Shown here piece after piece: positions 41,462 to 50,329 of a stretch of DNA of 64,000 nt. Origin of the DNA: Paenibacillus methanolicus (GTDB taxonomy: Bacteria > Bacillota > Bacilli > Paenibacillales > Paenibacillaceae); the NCBI RefSeq assembly GCF_008124765.1, contig NZ_VNHS01000003.1:186001-250000 (forward strand). Reading direction: 5' to 3'. Position numbers and translations under genes: made by a program. How positions within the stretch are numbered: the first letter of the stretch is position 1; each line of letters begins with the position of its first letter. The notes below the pieces were generated by a model. That model searched no databases. It saw only the letters and a list, made by a program, of their open reading frames with translations, and had not been told where the DNA came from.

Positions 41462-43429
41462 CTATACAGTCGACGCCAGCGGCAGTCGAACTCGCAGCTC
41501 GCAGCCCCACTCCGCGCTCTGCGAGACTCGAAGCGATCCGCCGACTAGCTGGACGCGTTCGTTCATCGCCGTCAGGCCGAACCCGTAGGCCGAATTGTCG
41601 TAGGGCAATCCGTTATTTTGAAGGAGCAGCAGCACGCCGTCCTCCCCGACGGTCAACTCGCAGTTGAACCGCGTTCCGCGCCCGTGGCGCATCCCGTTCG
41701 TCAGCCCTTCGAGCAGGGCGTGATAGAGCACCTTGGAGCAACCCGGCGGAAGTTGAGGCAGCGGATCGATGCGGTACTGGATATCAACCTGAGTCGCTTG
41801 GGTCGTATTGCGCATCAGCACGATCATGGCGTCGCGCAAATCATACGCGGGCGCCTCGTCCTTCATGAGACGAACGGAGGAGCGCACCTGATCCAAGCCG
41901 CTTCGCACCAGATCCTGCGCGGACGCCAGCCGCTGCAGCGCGGCCTCGCGGTCGGTGTCGAACAATCTCTTGGTCACTTCCATCTGCATAATGGTCGCCG
42001 TCAGCGTATGACCGACGGTATCGTGCATTTCGTGCGCGATCCGATTGCGCTCCTCCAATGCGACGACTTCCTCCATCGTGTCCATCGTCACCTGAATCGC
42101 TTCCTGCAGCTCCTCCGTCCGCTGTCGCAGCTCTTCCGCCCGCTGGCGATTGATCGCCTCGAGCTGATCGTTCTTCAAGGCAAGCTCGTGCGCGTATCGT
42201 TTGACCTGCCGATGCGTCTTCGCGTAACGGACGAGCAATACCCCCGCAAGACAAAGGATGAACCCGAAGACGGCCAGTTGCACGAATGCTTCCTTGAAGA
42301 GCGCGCCGGCGACGGGATAAGGCTCGAACAAACGCGAAGAGATCGAATAATAGTTCAAATCAATATAATGCACCGCCGTGAAAATACCCAACAGCCAAAT
42401 GCCAGCCATAATTAGCCGCGTCTCCAGCCTGTTCTCGTGCCGGCCGGAACGGTACAGGCCCAAGAGGATGCACAAGACGAGCGGAACTGCCGTCACGGCA
42501 AACAGCTGCTCGACCAGCATATGGTAGAGCCAGTCGTTGATGAAGGCCGCCGCGAACACGATGAGACCAAAGCTATAATAGGCAGCCGCCAACCGCCGGA
42601 ACCAGATCCGCCAACCGCCCGCGAAGGTCTCGGCAAGAAACCCGAGCAGAGCCCCCGTGCCCAATGGCAGCGCGATATTCTGGATATAGACAAGCAACGG
42701 AATGTCGGCGAACAGCTGCAGAGACGCGGCGCGGACAATGCTGCCGTAGGCGACACATACGCTAAATAACGCGAAATGCAGGTAGATCGGATCCTTCCTG
42801 TTCAACGCGTACAGAATGAAGGCCAGCATGCCGGCAATAAGTCCGACGACGCAGGACAGATAGCGAAACGCGTCGCTGCGCAGCATGTGCGTCATGAAGT
42901 GCTCCATCCGACCTACCCGGAAGAGGCCCTCGGCGGGATCGCCGCCGTCTTGATAGACGCGGGCATATAACGGATGGCCGTAGTCCTCTGGCTTCAGATC
43001 GGCAATGCCCCACCGAAGCTCCTTGTTCACCAGGCGAACGTCGCGATCCATATTGAACGCGTAAATCTGGCCGGACCGGGTATACAGCTCCGCGTGCTTG
43101 AACCCCTGCACATGCAAATTCGGCTCGTCGCGCAGCTGCTCGGGCAGCCGGTAACGCAGCCAATAGTAGCCTTGGTATCCATCAAGCAGCGAATCCGCGT
43201 CCTCGATCTTAAACGGCCTCCAGCCTTCCGATGCCGCAAGCGCGTTAGCCTCGACAGCCAAATCGCCAAGATGGATTTGCCAGCCGCTCGACAGATGGAG
43301 CAAGCGAGATTCGTCCGCCTCTCGACCGCCAAGCGTATTCCACGTGAGCAGCAGACAAAATATCGCGAAGAGCAGCAGCGAGAGCGATGCCATCCCTATC
43401 GTGCAAAGCCAGTTCCGGATGCGGGTCAT
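41462..43429 (-). CDS. Sensor histidine kinase, 7TMR-DISM-like with HisKA_3
   Basis: A membrane kinase of about 655 residues: signal/anchor helix (10-30), an extracellular sandwich (about 45-175), seven predicted helices (about 180-395), a coiled coil (about 405-450), the NarX-type phospho-His block E-R-N-R-I-A-H-E-M-H-D-T-V-G-H and an HATPase domain at the end. The ATG at 43429 has AGGAGG upstream and is preferred over 43468. The extracellular fold of this class often binds carbohydrates. It pairs with the NarL-type regulator at 39969-40547. The stimulus is unknown. Confidence 0.9.
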   Translation of the reverse strand: MTRIRNWLCTIGMASLSLLLFAIFCLLLTWNTLGGREADESRLLHLSSGWQIHLGDLAVEANALAASEGWRPFKIEDADSLLDGYQGYYWLRYRLPEQLRDEPNLHVQGFKHAELYTRSGQIYAFNMDRDVRLVNKELRWGIADLKPEDYGHPLYARVYQDGGDPAEGLFRVGRMEHFMTHMLRSDAFRYLSCVVGLIAGMLAFILYALNRKDPIYLHFALFSVCVAYGSIVRAASLQLFADIPLLVYIQNIALPLGTGALLGFLAETFAGGWRIWFRRLAAAYYSFGLIVFAAAFINDWLYHMLVEQLFAVTAVPLVLCILLGLYRSGRHENRLETRLIMAGIWLLGIFTAVHYIDLNYYSISSRLFEPYPVAGALFKEAFVQLAVFGFILCLAGVLLVRYAKTHRQVKRYAHELALKNDQLEAINRQRAEELRQRTEELQEAIQVTMDTMEEVVALEERNRIAHEMHDTVGHTLTATIMQMEVTKRLFDTDREAALQRLASAQDLVRSGLDQVRSSVRLMKDEAPAYDLRDAMIVLMRNTTQATQVDIQYRIDPLPQLPPGCSKVLYHALLEGLTNGMRHGRGTRFNCELTVGEDGVLLLLQNNGLPYDNSAYGFGLTAMNERVQLVGGSLRVSQSAEWGCELRVRLPLASTV

Positions 43430-43579
43430 GGCGATTCGTTCCTCCTGAGTCCGTGCCGCAGGCTTCATGATCGGCGCTTAGCCATTGCCTGCGGCAGGGT
43501 TGCTCTCTCTATTAAAACAGAAATTCATCCGGAGTCTTGCTAAAAAATGTTTAAAATCGCCAGGGCCGCGACCGATCCG

Positions 43580-44278
43580 CTACAAATCCCCCAGTTTATT
43601 CACGAATTTAACGGACAGATAGACGCTGACCAGGCCCAACAGGCTCATTATCGCATAAAGCAGATCCGCATTCAGCGTGATGCTGAACCAGCCGAGAAAA
43701 TTCTGCATTTGCATGAGGACGATGGCGCACAGAACCGTCGGAATGACCGCCCTTCTCCACAAGCCGAACCAGAAGAGCGGAATCAACGAGGCGAGCGCGA
43801 CCACGGCGGCGTGAACGACCGCCCGAAGCGCATAATTCGCCAAATCCGCGGCCGTCGGCACCCCTTCGATAAAATCGAGCGCGAGATCAAAACCATAGGT
43901 CGTTATGCCTGCCAGCACGAAGGAGATGAGCGAGCACAGGTACACCGCCCCGGCAATAAACATCGTCTTCGCCATGACCAGCCGCCGCCGGCTGAGCGGG
44001 TAACCATACGAGAGCGCCATCGTGCGGTTCTTGAATTCTTCGATGAAGACATGATTGACGAGGGATGCTCCGAACAACAGGAAGCCCATCTGAATCGGCA
44101 GCATAATCTCCATCGCCGCCCCATAGCTTTCGCCCAACGGAATGTTCGGCGCGTCCGCGAAGACGAATTGCAGGAAGATCGTCGGCAAGATCATGAGGAT
44201 GACCCAATAAATAACGGCTTCGCCCATCACTTTGCGGGTATGCAGCTTTCTCCATTCGAGCTCCATTAACTTAAACAT
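43580..44278 (-). CDS. ABC-2-type permease (lantibiotic/bacitracin-immunity type)
   Basis: A 232-residue membrane protein with six predicted helices of the BcrB/LanE-G class: a basic amphipathic start (M-F-K-L-M-E-L-E-W-R-K-L), then helices with a conserved cytoplasmic E-E-F-K-N-R-T loop. True start ATG 44278, overlapping the ATPase stop by 8 bp; the longer frame to 44407 is not used. Together with the ATPase it should expel or flip a peptide or lipid, giving immunity or stress resistance (family knowledge). Confidence 0.88.
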   Translation of the reverse strand: MFKLMELEWRKLHTRKVMGEAVIYWVILMILPTIFLQFVFADAPNIPLGESYGAAMEIMLPIQMGFLLFGASLVNHVFIEEFKNRTMALSYGYPLSRRRLVMAKTMFIAGAVYLCSLISFVLAGITTYGFDLALDFIEGVPTAADLANYALRAVVHAAVVALASLIPLFWFGLWRRAVIPTVLCAIVLMQMQNFLGWFSITLNADLLYAIMSLLGLVSVYLSVKFVNKLGDL

Positions 44279-45194
44279 GCTTATCTCCCCCTTGGATTTG
44301 ATTGTAGAAGTAGTCTTCCAGCGTGCCGGTATGCTTCTGGATCTCCTCGATCTCGATGTCTTGCGATACGAGCAGCTTCGAGATCTGTCCCGCGGTAATG
44401 CCCGCATCGTAGATCCGGATTTTGTTGTCCTGCACGATCTTCAAGTTGGTCGCGCGAAGCTCGTGCTCGAGCAGGAATACGGATCGCTGCACGTTCGAGG
44501 TGACCAGCTCGAGGTAGTCGGTCCGCTGCTGCCGAATATCCGCAAGCGACACCTCGTCGACCAATTGTCCTTGCCGCACGACGCCGATCCGGTCGGCCAT
44601 CTGCTCGATCTCCGCCAAAATATGGCTGGAGAGCAGGAACGTGATGCCGTATTCCTTATTCAGCGTCCGGACCAAATCACGCATATCTTTAATGCCGATC
44701 GGATCCAGGCCGTTAGTCGGTTCATCCAATACGATCAGCTCCGGTCTCGTGATGGCCGCCCGCGCGATGCCCAGCCGCTGCTTCATGCCAAGCGAGAAAT
44801 CTTTCACGCGTTTATTCTCGATCCCTTGCAGCTGCACCATATCCAACGCTTGATGGATGGCCCGCTCGTCATAAAAGCCTAAATATTCGCAGTGTATTCG
44901 CAGATTCTCCATCGCCGTGAGGTGCTCGAAGAAAATCGGATATTCGATAATGCTGCCGATGCGCTTCAGGCCATCCTTGGCGGATTCGTCGAGCTTCTTG
45001 CCGAACAGCATGATTTCGCCCGAGGTCGGAATGATGAGTCCGGTGAGCATTTTCATGATCGTCGTTTTGCCCGCGCCGTTCGGTCCGAGCAGCCCGTAAA
45101 TTTCGCCTTTCCTCGCGTTCAGATTGACGTTCGATACGATGCTTTTTCCTTTCACCGCTTTTGTCAGGTCGTGCGTTTGAATGATTGCATTCAT
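44271..45194 (-). CDS. ABC transporter ATPase (BcrA/LanF type)
   Basis: A 307-residue ATPase with Walker A G-P-N-G-A-G-K-T-T (about 38-46), signature L-G-M-K-Q-R (about 134-140), Walker B L-I-V-L-D-E-P-T-N-G-L-D-P and switch His in S-S-H-I-L. The C-terminal 80 residues are the extension typical of bacitracin/lantibiotic immunity ATPases. It overlaps the permease gene. The promoter carries two direct TAAGAAACG repeats with 11-bp spacing, suited to the OmpR-type regulator encoded at 46564-47262. Partner of the cysteine-peptide operon is possible but unproven. Confidence 0.93.
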   Translation of the reverse strand: MNAIIQTHDLTKAVKGKSIVSNVNLNARKGEIYGLLGPNGAGKTTIMKMLTGLIIPTSGEIMLFGKKLDESAKDGLKRIGSIIEYPIFFEHLTAMENLRIHCEYLGFYDERAIHQALDMVQLQGIENKRVKDFSLGMKQRLGIARAAITRPELIVLDEPTNGLDPIGIKDMRDLVRTLNKEYGITFLLSSHILAEIEQMADRIGVVRQGQLVDEVSLADIRQQRTDYLELVTSNVQRSVFLLEHELRATNLKIVQDNKIRIYDAGITAGQISKLLVSQDIEIEEIQKHTGTLEDYFYNQIQGGDKHV

Positions 45195-45243
45195 TTTAAT
45201 CGAGCCTCCTCGCGATTCGTTTCGCGTTCGTTTTGTTACTTTT

Positions 45244-45296
45244 ATAATAGACCGGAGAATCGAGTTTTTCCTTTCCCGTTTCTTACACGTTTCTTA
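45244..45296 (-). promoter_or_regulatory. Promoter with OmpR-type direct repeat upstream of the ABC transporter
   Basis: On the minus strand two copies of TAAGAAACG lie 11 bp apart (one helical turn; 288-296 and 277-285), followed by a -10-like TATTAT at 45244-45249. Tandem repeats one turn apart are how OmpR-family dimers bind. The nearest such regulator is the adjacent one at 46564. Confidence 0.6.
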
Positions 45297-45304
45297 AGAT
45301 TGTT

Positions 45305-45566
45305 CCCTCGCCCCTTCCCCCTCCAAAGGAGAGGCACCAGAAGGTTAGCACCCTCTGGACTCTGCTAATGAGCGTGACTCGGTTCGCGGCCGTCTTCGAT
45401 GTGTCCTTTCGAGGTAGGCTTGCGATTGTCCTTTGGACAAAGCTTTCGTTCGAGCTTCGTACGTCTCGTTTTGCCTTGGGTGGTATCCTGATGTTGGTGT
45501 GCGCTTGATGCGTTTGCGTGCTGACTTTCGCTTTCGTCCGCTTGGCGGACACGCTTTACGTTTTAT
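45305..45566 (-). repeat. Dispersed 260-bp repeat, copy 2
   Basis: Full-length relative of 35962-36220 on the same strand. Blocks nearly identical in both include CGGCCGTCTTCGATGTGTCC and GACACGCTTTA near the end. The first hairpin is GTCCGC-CAA-GCGGAC. The second is TTGTCC-AAA-GGACAA, where loop and stem ends differ from copy 1 but pairing is kept. It fills most of the gap between the ABC ATPase and the kinase gene, with no gene inside. Confidence 0.9.
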
Positions 45567-45579
45567 TTCCTCTATGTAA

Positions 45580-45611
45580 TAAAAAATGACGTTCAGCGGC
45601 AGCCGAACGTC
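45580..45611 (-). terminator. Terminator of the OmpR/HK operon
   Basis: On the minus strand GACGTTCGGC and GCTGAACGTC pair around TGCC and are followed by ATTTTTTATT. Confidence 0.88.
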
Positions 45612-45624
45612 TCCTGTAGTCATT

Positions 45625-46560
45625 TCAGTAGGTCAAAGGCTTGAACTTGCAAGTAAAGATCGTTTTCTCGAACGGCGTGCTGCTTAAGCGGATCGTTCCC
45701 TTCATTTCCTCGGTCAACCGTTTGGAGATGCTTAGACCCAGGCCGCTTCCTTGGAACTGCAAGTTCCGGGCGTCATCCAGCGTGTAGAGCCGGTCGAACA
45801 CGCGCTCTTGATGGATTTCCGCGATCCCTTTTCCCCGGTCCCACACGTCGACGGCCACATACTCGCCTTCCTCCCGAACCGTTACGCCGAGGACGCCGCC
45901 TTCGCTGCCATACCGGATGGAATTCGAGATGAGGTTGCTCAAGATGCGCTGCAGCGCCTGCTCGTTCCCCAATATGTAGAAGGGACGCTCCGGAATGTCC
46001 AGCTCGACCCGAAGATTGCGGGATGATAGCAGATCGTAAAATTCCAGCACGCTTTGCCGGCTTACTTCGCTCAGCGATATTTTGCCAAGCGGGATATCGT
46101 AGTCCTCCGACTCGAGCTTGACTAGGTCGAAAAATTGATTGATCAGGCCGATCAGCGCGTTCACTTTATCGTTCAGCCGGCGCATGATCTGCGTCTCATC
46201 TTCTCTGGTCAACGTCTTCGGCTGATTCAATTTCTCCGCATAGCCCAAAATGACGGTCAGCGGCGTCTTCAAATCGTGGGACATGTTGGAGATCATTTTG
46301 CGCTGGCTGTCCTTCGCCTTGGCATAATCGGCGATGACCTTCTGGTTGTAATCCAACAGACGGTTGACCTGCACGAGCAGACGTTGAAGCGTTTCCAGAC
46401 CGGTCGGCACGAGCACCTTCTCGGCCGTCTCCTGCGCGATGATGTCCGCGATCTTCTCCGTGATCTCATCCACCGTGCGCTTTAATTGCCGCTTCGCGTA
46501 AAATTGCCAGCCGATAACCGCGGCCATGATGCCGATGATGATCGATAGTATTAGAACCAT
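45625..46560 (-). CDS. Sensor histidine kinase, single N-terminal helix
   Basis: A 311-residue kinase with only one predicted membrane helix (1-22), no extracellular domain, a helical linker, HisKA with S-N-M-S-H-D-L-K-T-P-L, and HATPase with N, G1 (D-R-G-K-G) and G2 (G-S-G-L-G-L-S) boxes. Kinases of this build sense through the membrane or through a partner transporter, as in antimicrobial-peptide detoxification modules. It starts 3 bp after the OmpR-type regulator stop. The ABC transporter lies downstream across a terminator and repeat. Confidence 0.93.
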   Translation of the reverse strand: MVLILSIIIGIMAAVIGWQFYAKRQLKRTVDEITEKIADIIAQETAEKVLVPTGLETLQRLLVQVNRLLDYNQKVIADYAKAKDSQRKMISNMSHDLKTPLTVILGYAEKLNQPKTLTREDETQIMRRLNDKVNALIGLINQFFDLVKLESEDYDIPLGKISLSEVSRQSVLEFYDLLSSRNLRVELDIPERPFYILGNEQALQRILSNLISNSIRYGSEGGVLGVTVREEGEYVAVDVWDRGKGIAEIHQERVFDRLYTLDDARNLQFQGSGLGLSISKRLTEEMKGTIRLSSTPFEKTIFTCKFKPLTY

Positions 46561-46563
46561 AAC

Positions 46564-47262
46564 CTACTCACCCATCTTATAGCCAATGCCCCAGATCGTC
46601 CGGATGTATTGCGGAGCCGACGGATCGTCTTCGATTTTCTCCCGAAGCCTGCGGATATGGACGTTAATGACGTTCTCGTTCCCGTAATAATCGTCTTCCC
46701 AGATGAGCTGATAAATCTGCTCCTTGGTGAACACCCGGTTGCGATGACCGAGAAACAGCTTCAGAATATGAAATTCCTTGGCGGTGAGCTGCACGCTCTT
46801 CCCTCGGACGTTCACGGCGAACGTATGCAAATCCAAGGTGAGGTCCTTGAACGACATCGTAGGCGGAGCGGCCGGCTGGCTCTCCGCTTGCGTATATCGC
46901 GTCGCCCTGCGAATGGCAGCCTGCACCCGGGCTGTAAGTTCGATCATGGAGAACGGTTTGCTCAAATAATCGTCCGCCCCGAAGCCAAGGCCCAGCGCTT
47001 TGTCCAGATCGCTGCCCTTCGCCGAAATAATCAAGACGGGGACGACGCTCGATTCTCGGATTTGCTTGAGCAGCTCCATGCCACTCATCTTGGGGAGCAT
47101 CAAATCGAGCAAAATCAAATCGAACGGCTCCTGCGCGAATAGACGCGCGGCTTCTTCGCCGTCGCCAGCCGTGCAGACCGTGTAATGCTCCTGTGTCAGA
47201 TGACCTTCGATTAACTGGCTGATCTCAAGGTCATCCTCGGCGAGCAGAATTCGCTTAGACAT
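46564..47262 (-). CDS. OmpR-family response regulator
   Basis: A 232-residue regulator: receiver with Asp53 in L-L-D-L-M-L-P, and a winged-helix domain (about 130-230) with the turn R-R-L-R-E-K-I-E and the end I-W-G-I-G-Y-K-M. ATG at 47262 follows GGAGG; the frame opens further to 47280 without a ribosome site. Operon with the single-helix kinase. Its likely binding sites are the TAAGAAACG repeats upstream of the ABC ATPase. Confidence 0.95.
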   Translation of the reverse strand: MSKRILLAEDDLEISQLIEGHLTQEHYTVCTAGDGEEAARLFAQEPFDLILLDLMLPKMSGMELLKQIRESSVVPVLIISAKGSDLDKALGLGFGADDYLSKPFSMIELTARVQAAIRRATRYTQAESQPAAPPTMSFKDLTLDLHTFAVNVRGKSVQLTAKEFHILKLFLGHRNRVFTKEQIYQLIWEDDYYGNENVINVHIRRLREKIEDDPSAPQYIRTIWGIGYKMGE

Positions 47263-47362
47263 CTCTTCGTTTCCTCCCATTCCGCCGTATCCCGCCCCAT
47301 AGCGGCCTCCCTCATCGTCGCTTCATTTTATCATACGGCAGAAGGTTTGGGATGAAATGGAT

Positions 47363-47396
47363 AAAAAAGAGCAGCCGCGGGACGCGGACTGCTCGA
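47363..47396 (-). terminator. Terminator of the DUF6157 gene
   Basis: On the minus strand GAGCAGTCCGCG and CGCGGCTGCTC pair (one mismatch) around TCC and are followed by T6. Confidence 0.9.
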
Positions 47397-47411
47397 GGGA
47401 CGCCGGCTCCG

Positions 47412-47822
47412 TTAAACACGCTTGGAGCGCATGGCTTTTACTTTTTTGACCGTCTCATCGCGCAGGAACGCTTGATACTCCGCCGATTCCAACGCATAGA
47501 GGGCCATCTTGCCTTCGGCATCGTGATGGATGCCCCACCCGTAACGCTTGCCCAGCGAAGAAGCGCGGAGGCAGGGCTGCCCTTTGGAGAAGAACGTCTC
47601 GCGCGAGGCCGATCTCTCGGACTCGGGTACTTCGCCGCGAACGGCGAATACTTCGAACAGCACGTCTTCCTGCGTGTAGCGGTAAGGATGGTTCGCGATC
47701 AGCTCATACTGCATGACCGGCACCGTCTTGGCATCCCCCTTGGCCTTCGGAATCTCCGCGGCCGCCACGGGGCAATCCTCGGCGACTTCAATAAACGTAC
47801 CATAGTAATTATTGTCCTTCAT
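47412..47822 (-). CDS. DUF6157-family protein
   Basis: A 136-residue soluble protein matching a conserved uncharacterised family, with the blocks Y-G-T-F-I-E-V-A-E-D-C-P-V, Y-E-L-I-A-N-H-P-Y-x-Y-T-Q-E-D-V-L-F-E-V and F-F-S-K-G-Q-P-C-L-R-x-S-x-L-G-K-R-Y-G-W-G-I-H. Function unknown. ATG at 47822 follows GAGGAGG. Monocistronic, ended by its own terminator. Confidence 0.85.
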   Translation of the reverse strand: MKDNNYYGTFIEVAEDCPVAAAEIPKAKGDAKTVPVMQYELIANHPYRYTQEDVLFEVFAVRGEVPESERSASRETFFSKGQPCLRASSLGKRYGWGIHHDAEGKMALYALESAEYQAFLRDETVKKVKAMRSKRV

Positions 47823-47948
47823 CGCGTAGCCTCCTCGTCAATATCCGTTCGCGCCGGGTCATCAGCGATTAATCGGCGAGGCATGAATACCCAGTCCAAT
47901 AATACCATAAGTTTACAGCCGAATCATCGCCCCGTTGACCATAGATTC

Positions 47949-48578
47949 CTATTCTTCGACGGCGTGCCGGCCATAGGCTAATTCGCGGAAATCGATGACG
48001 CGCGTGCAGATCCGGTCGATCAAATGACGGTCATGGCTGACGACCAGCATGCCCATCCCGCGGCTCTGCGCAAGGTCAAGCACCGTCCGCCATATTCTCG
48101 CCTGGGTAATCGCGTCGAGCATCGTCGTCATCTCGTCGGCGATGAAGAACCGGGTCTGCGGCGCCAACGCGCGGGCGATGCACAGCCGCTGCAGCTCGCC
48201 GCCGGACAGCTCGGACGGCCATCGCTTCAGCCACTCCCGTCTAATCTCGAGCGAATCAAGCAGCGCCTCATCCGGCCGCCATCCCTCGCTAATGATGGCG
48301 CCGGCCTTCCAGCGCGGATTGACGGCCCGCTCCGGATGCTGGAAGATCAGCTGGACCGGCCGGTAGCCGGACGTCGGCAGCGTCGCCCCGTCGAGCAGCA
48401 CCTCTCCTTCGTCGCAGGCATCGTAGCCGGCCAGCAATCGGCAGAAGGTCGACTTGCCGCACCCGCTCGGGCCCAGCAAGCCGACCGTATCGCCCGTGCG
48501 GAAGGCGGCGCTCGCCTGCCGGAAGAGCCACGCCTCCCGAGCGTAGCGCTTACTGACGTTCCGTGCTTCAAGTCGCAT
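47949..48578 (-). CDS. nikE: Nickel/peptide ABC transporter ATPase (NikE type)
   Basis: A 209-residue ATPase, short for OppF/NikE. Walker A G-P-S-G-C-G-K-S-T (about 37-45), signature L-S-G-G-E-L-Q-R (about 119-126), Walker B F-F-I-A-D-E-M-T-T, switch His in V-S-H-D-R-H. The C-terminal oligopeptide/nickel extension is mostly absent. It overlaps the previous ATPase gene. Last gene of the nikR-nikABCDE-like operon. Confidence 0.85.
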   Translation of the reverse strand: MRLEARNVSKRYAREAWLFRQASAAFRTGDTVGLLGPSGCGKSTFCRLLAGYDACDEGEVLLDGATLPTSGYRPVQLIFQHPERAVNPRWKAGAIISEGWRPDEALLDSLEIRREWLKRWPSELSGGELQRLCIARALAPQTRFFIADEMTTMLDAITQARIWRTVLDLAQSRGMGMLVVSHDRHLIDRICTRVIDFRELAYGRHAVEE

Positions 48579-49494
48579 GATAACACCTCACCATCCCATC
48601 GCGAAGTTCGCGCGGCTTCGGCGCGGTCTTGGCGCACTCGATCGTCGCCAGCGCGCACCCCCTCGCGTGGGAGCAGCCTACGGCCGACCGGGAGAGCGGC
48701 TCGTTTGCCCCCAAGTCCGGGACGGCGAAGCCGTTCTGCGGCAGCGCCCGCCACAACGCCCGCGAGTATGGGTGGCGAAGCCGATCGCCAGCGCCTTCGA
48801 AATCCGCCGCCCGCGCAACCTCCAGCGACGTCCCCGCATGGAATACCGCGACCTTGTCGGCAATCGCCAGCGCGGCCTCCAAGTCATGCGTGATGAACAC
48901 GATGGCCGTGCCGTTCTCCGCGAACGTCTTGAACGCCCGCAGCGTCTCTTGCACGACCGCCGGGTCCATGCCCGGCGTCGGCTCGTCCGCGACGATCAGC
49001 TCCGCGCCGCTCACCGTGGCGATGGAGACGAGGACGCGCCTGGCCATCCCGCCTGACAACTGGAACGGATAGCGCCTCTCGGTCAGCGGCGCGAGACCGT
49101 ACCGGGCGAACGCCATGCGCTGCTCTTCGGCCGGGTCGCCCGCGCGGACCGCCTGCCTCACCTGCCGTCCGACGCGCATGAGCGGATCGAGCGACTGCAC
49201 GGACTGAGGAACGAAGGCGATTCGCTTGCCTCTGAGCTGGCGGATTCTCGAAGCCGTAAGCGGCTGTCCGTCGAAGGCCATCTGCCCCCCGACCGACGCG
49301 TTGCGCGGCAGAATGCCGAGAATGGCGTGGGCAAGCAGGCTTTTGCCCGAACCGCTGGCGCCCACCACCGCGACGATCTCGCCTCGCTCCACGGAGAGGG
49401 AGAGGTCTTGGATCGCCGTCGCCTTCTTCCGCCGAAGCCCTCTGTCGTATTGCGTGAACGTAACGGATAATTCTTTCACTTCAAGCAGCGGCAT
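48568..49494 (-). CDS. nikD: Nickel/peptide ABC transporter ATPase (NikD type)
   Basis: A 308-residue ATPase with Walker A G-A-S-G-S-G-K-S-L, signature L-S-G-G-M-A-R-R, Walker B L-I-V-A-D-E-P-T-P-G-M-D and a C-terminal extension holding four cysteines (V-G-C-S-H-A-R-G-C-A-L-A-T-I-E-C and a later Y-C-Y-H-region). Cys-rich ends of this kind are usual in Opp/Nik ATPases. ATG at 49494 with AAGGAGG 11 bp upstream. Works with NikE to drive uptake through the NikB/NikC pore. Confidence 0.86.
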   Translation of the reverse strand: MPLLEVKELSVTFTQYDRGLRRKKATAIQDLSLSVERGEIVAVVGASGSGKSLLAHAILGILPRNASVGGQMAFDGQPLTASRIRQLRGKRIAFVPQSVQSLDPLMRVGRQVRQAVRAGDPAEEQRMAFARYGLAPLTERRYPFQLSGGMARRVLVSIATVSGAELIVADEPTPGMDPAVVQETLRAFKTFAENGTAIVFITHDLEAALAIADKVAVFHAGTSLEVARAADFEGAGDRLRHPYSRALWRALPQNGFAVPDLGANEPLSRSAVGCSHARGCALATIECAKTAPKPRELRDGMVRCYHAT

Positions 49495-49513
49495 CCCGCG
49501 TCAAGCCTCCTTT

Positions 49514-50329
49514 CTACTCCTGCGAACGGCTCGGGTCGACGAGCGCGTGCACGCCGCCCGCCAGCACGTCGAACGAACGGACGAGGACAACCAGGCAGAG
49601 CCCCGGGAAGAAGGCCAGCCACCACATGCCGGTCGACAAGTAGCGCATCGACTCGGACAGGATAATGCCGATCGCCGGCTGATGCGGGGACAGACCCATC
49701 CCGAGGAACGTAATCGCACCCTCGTGCAGAATGGCGTGCGGGAACAGCAGCAGCGTGCCCACGATAAATTGCGGCCATAGATGCGGCAGCAGATGCCGGG
49801 TGGCGATCCACCAATTGGAGCGCCCCATATGCCGAGAGACGAGGACGAATTCGCTGGACTTCAGCTGCAGCAGCTCCGCCCGGATCAATCGTGCCAGGCT
49901 GGGCCAATGCGTAAGGCCGACGGCGATAATGACGCCCTTCGCGCCGCCTCCCGTCACGAAGGCGATCAGGAGCAGCAGCACGAGATGAGGCACGCTCAGG
50001 AACAGATCGATGAGCCAGGTAATGAACCGGTCGGCCGCCTTGCCCAGCGCAGCCGCCATCAACCCGAGCGCCCCCGCGATCAAGCCGCTGGCAAGCGCGG
50101 CGGTCAGCCCGACGCCAAGGCTCAAGGCGAGCCCCTTCATCGACCGCGCGAACATGTCTCTGCCAAGCCAATCCGTCCCGAACGGATGAGTCCAGGAAGG
50201 CGGTTCGTTCCGCTCCGCAAGATGCGTAGCCAGCCGGTCGCCGCCCAGCATCGGCGACAGCGCCGCCGGCAGCAGCAGCAGGACGAGGGCAACGGCCGCA
50301 TAAATCAACGTTCTCGTTCGAAGGTTCAT
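49514..50329 (-). CDS. nikC: Nickel/peptide ABC transporter permease (NikC type)
   Basis: A 271-residue DppC/NikC-class permease with about six helices, the periplasmic H-P-F-G-T-D-W-L-G-R-D-M block and an EAA loop at S-R-H-M-G-R-S-N-W-W. It starts at ATG 50329, overlapping the NikB stop by 4 bp. A longer frame to 51376 reads through NikB in another frame and is not real. Confidence 0.9.
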   Translation of the reverse strand: MNLRTRTLIYAAVALVLLLLPAALSPMLGGDRLATHLAERNEPPSWTHPFGTDWLGRDMFARSMKGLALSLGVGLTAALASGLIAGALGLMAAALGKAADRFITWLIDLFLSVPHLVLLLLIAFVTGGGAKGVIIAVGLTHWPSLARLIRAELLQLKSSEFVLVSRHMGRSNWWIATRHLLPHLWPQFIVGTLLLFPHAILHEGAITFLGMGLSPHQPAIGIILSESMRYLSTGMWWLAFFPGLCLVVLVRSFDVLAGGVHALVDPSRSQE

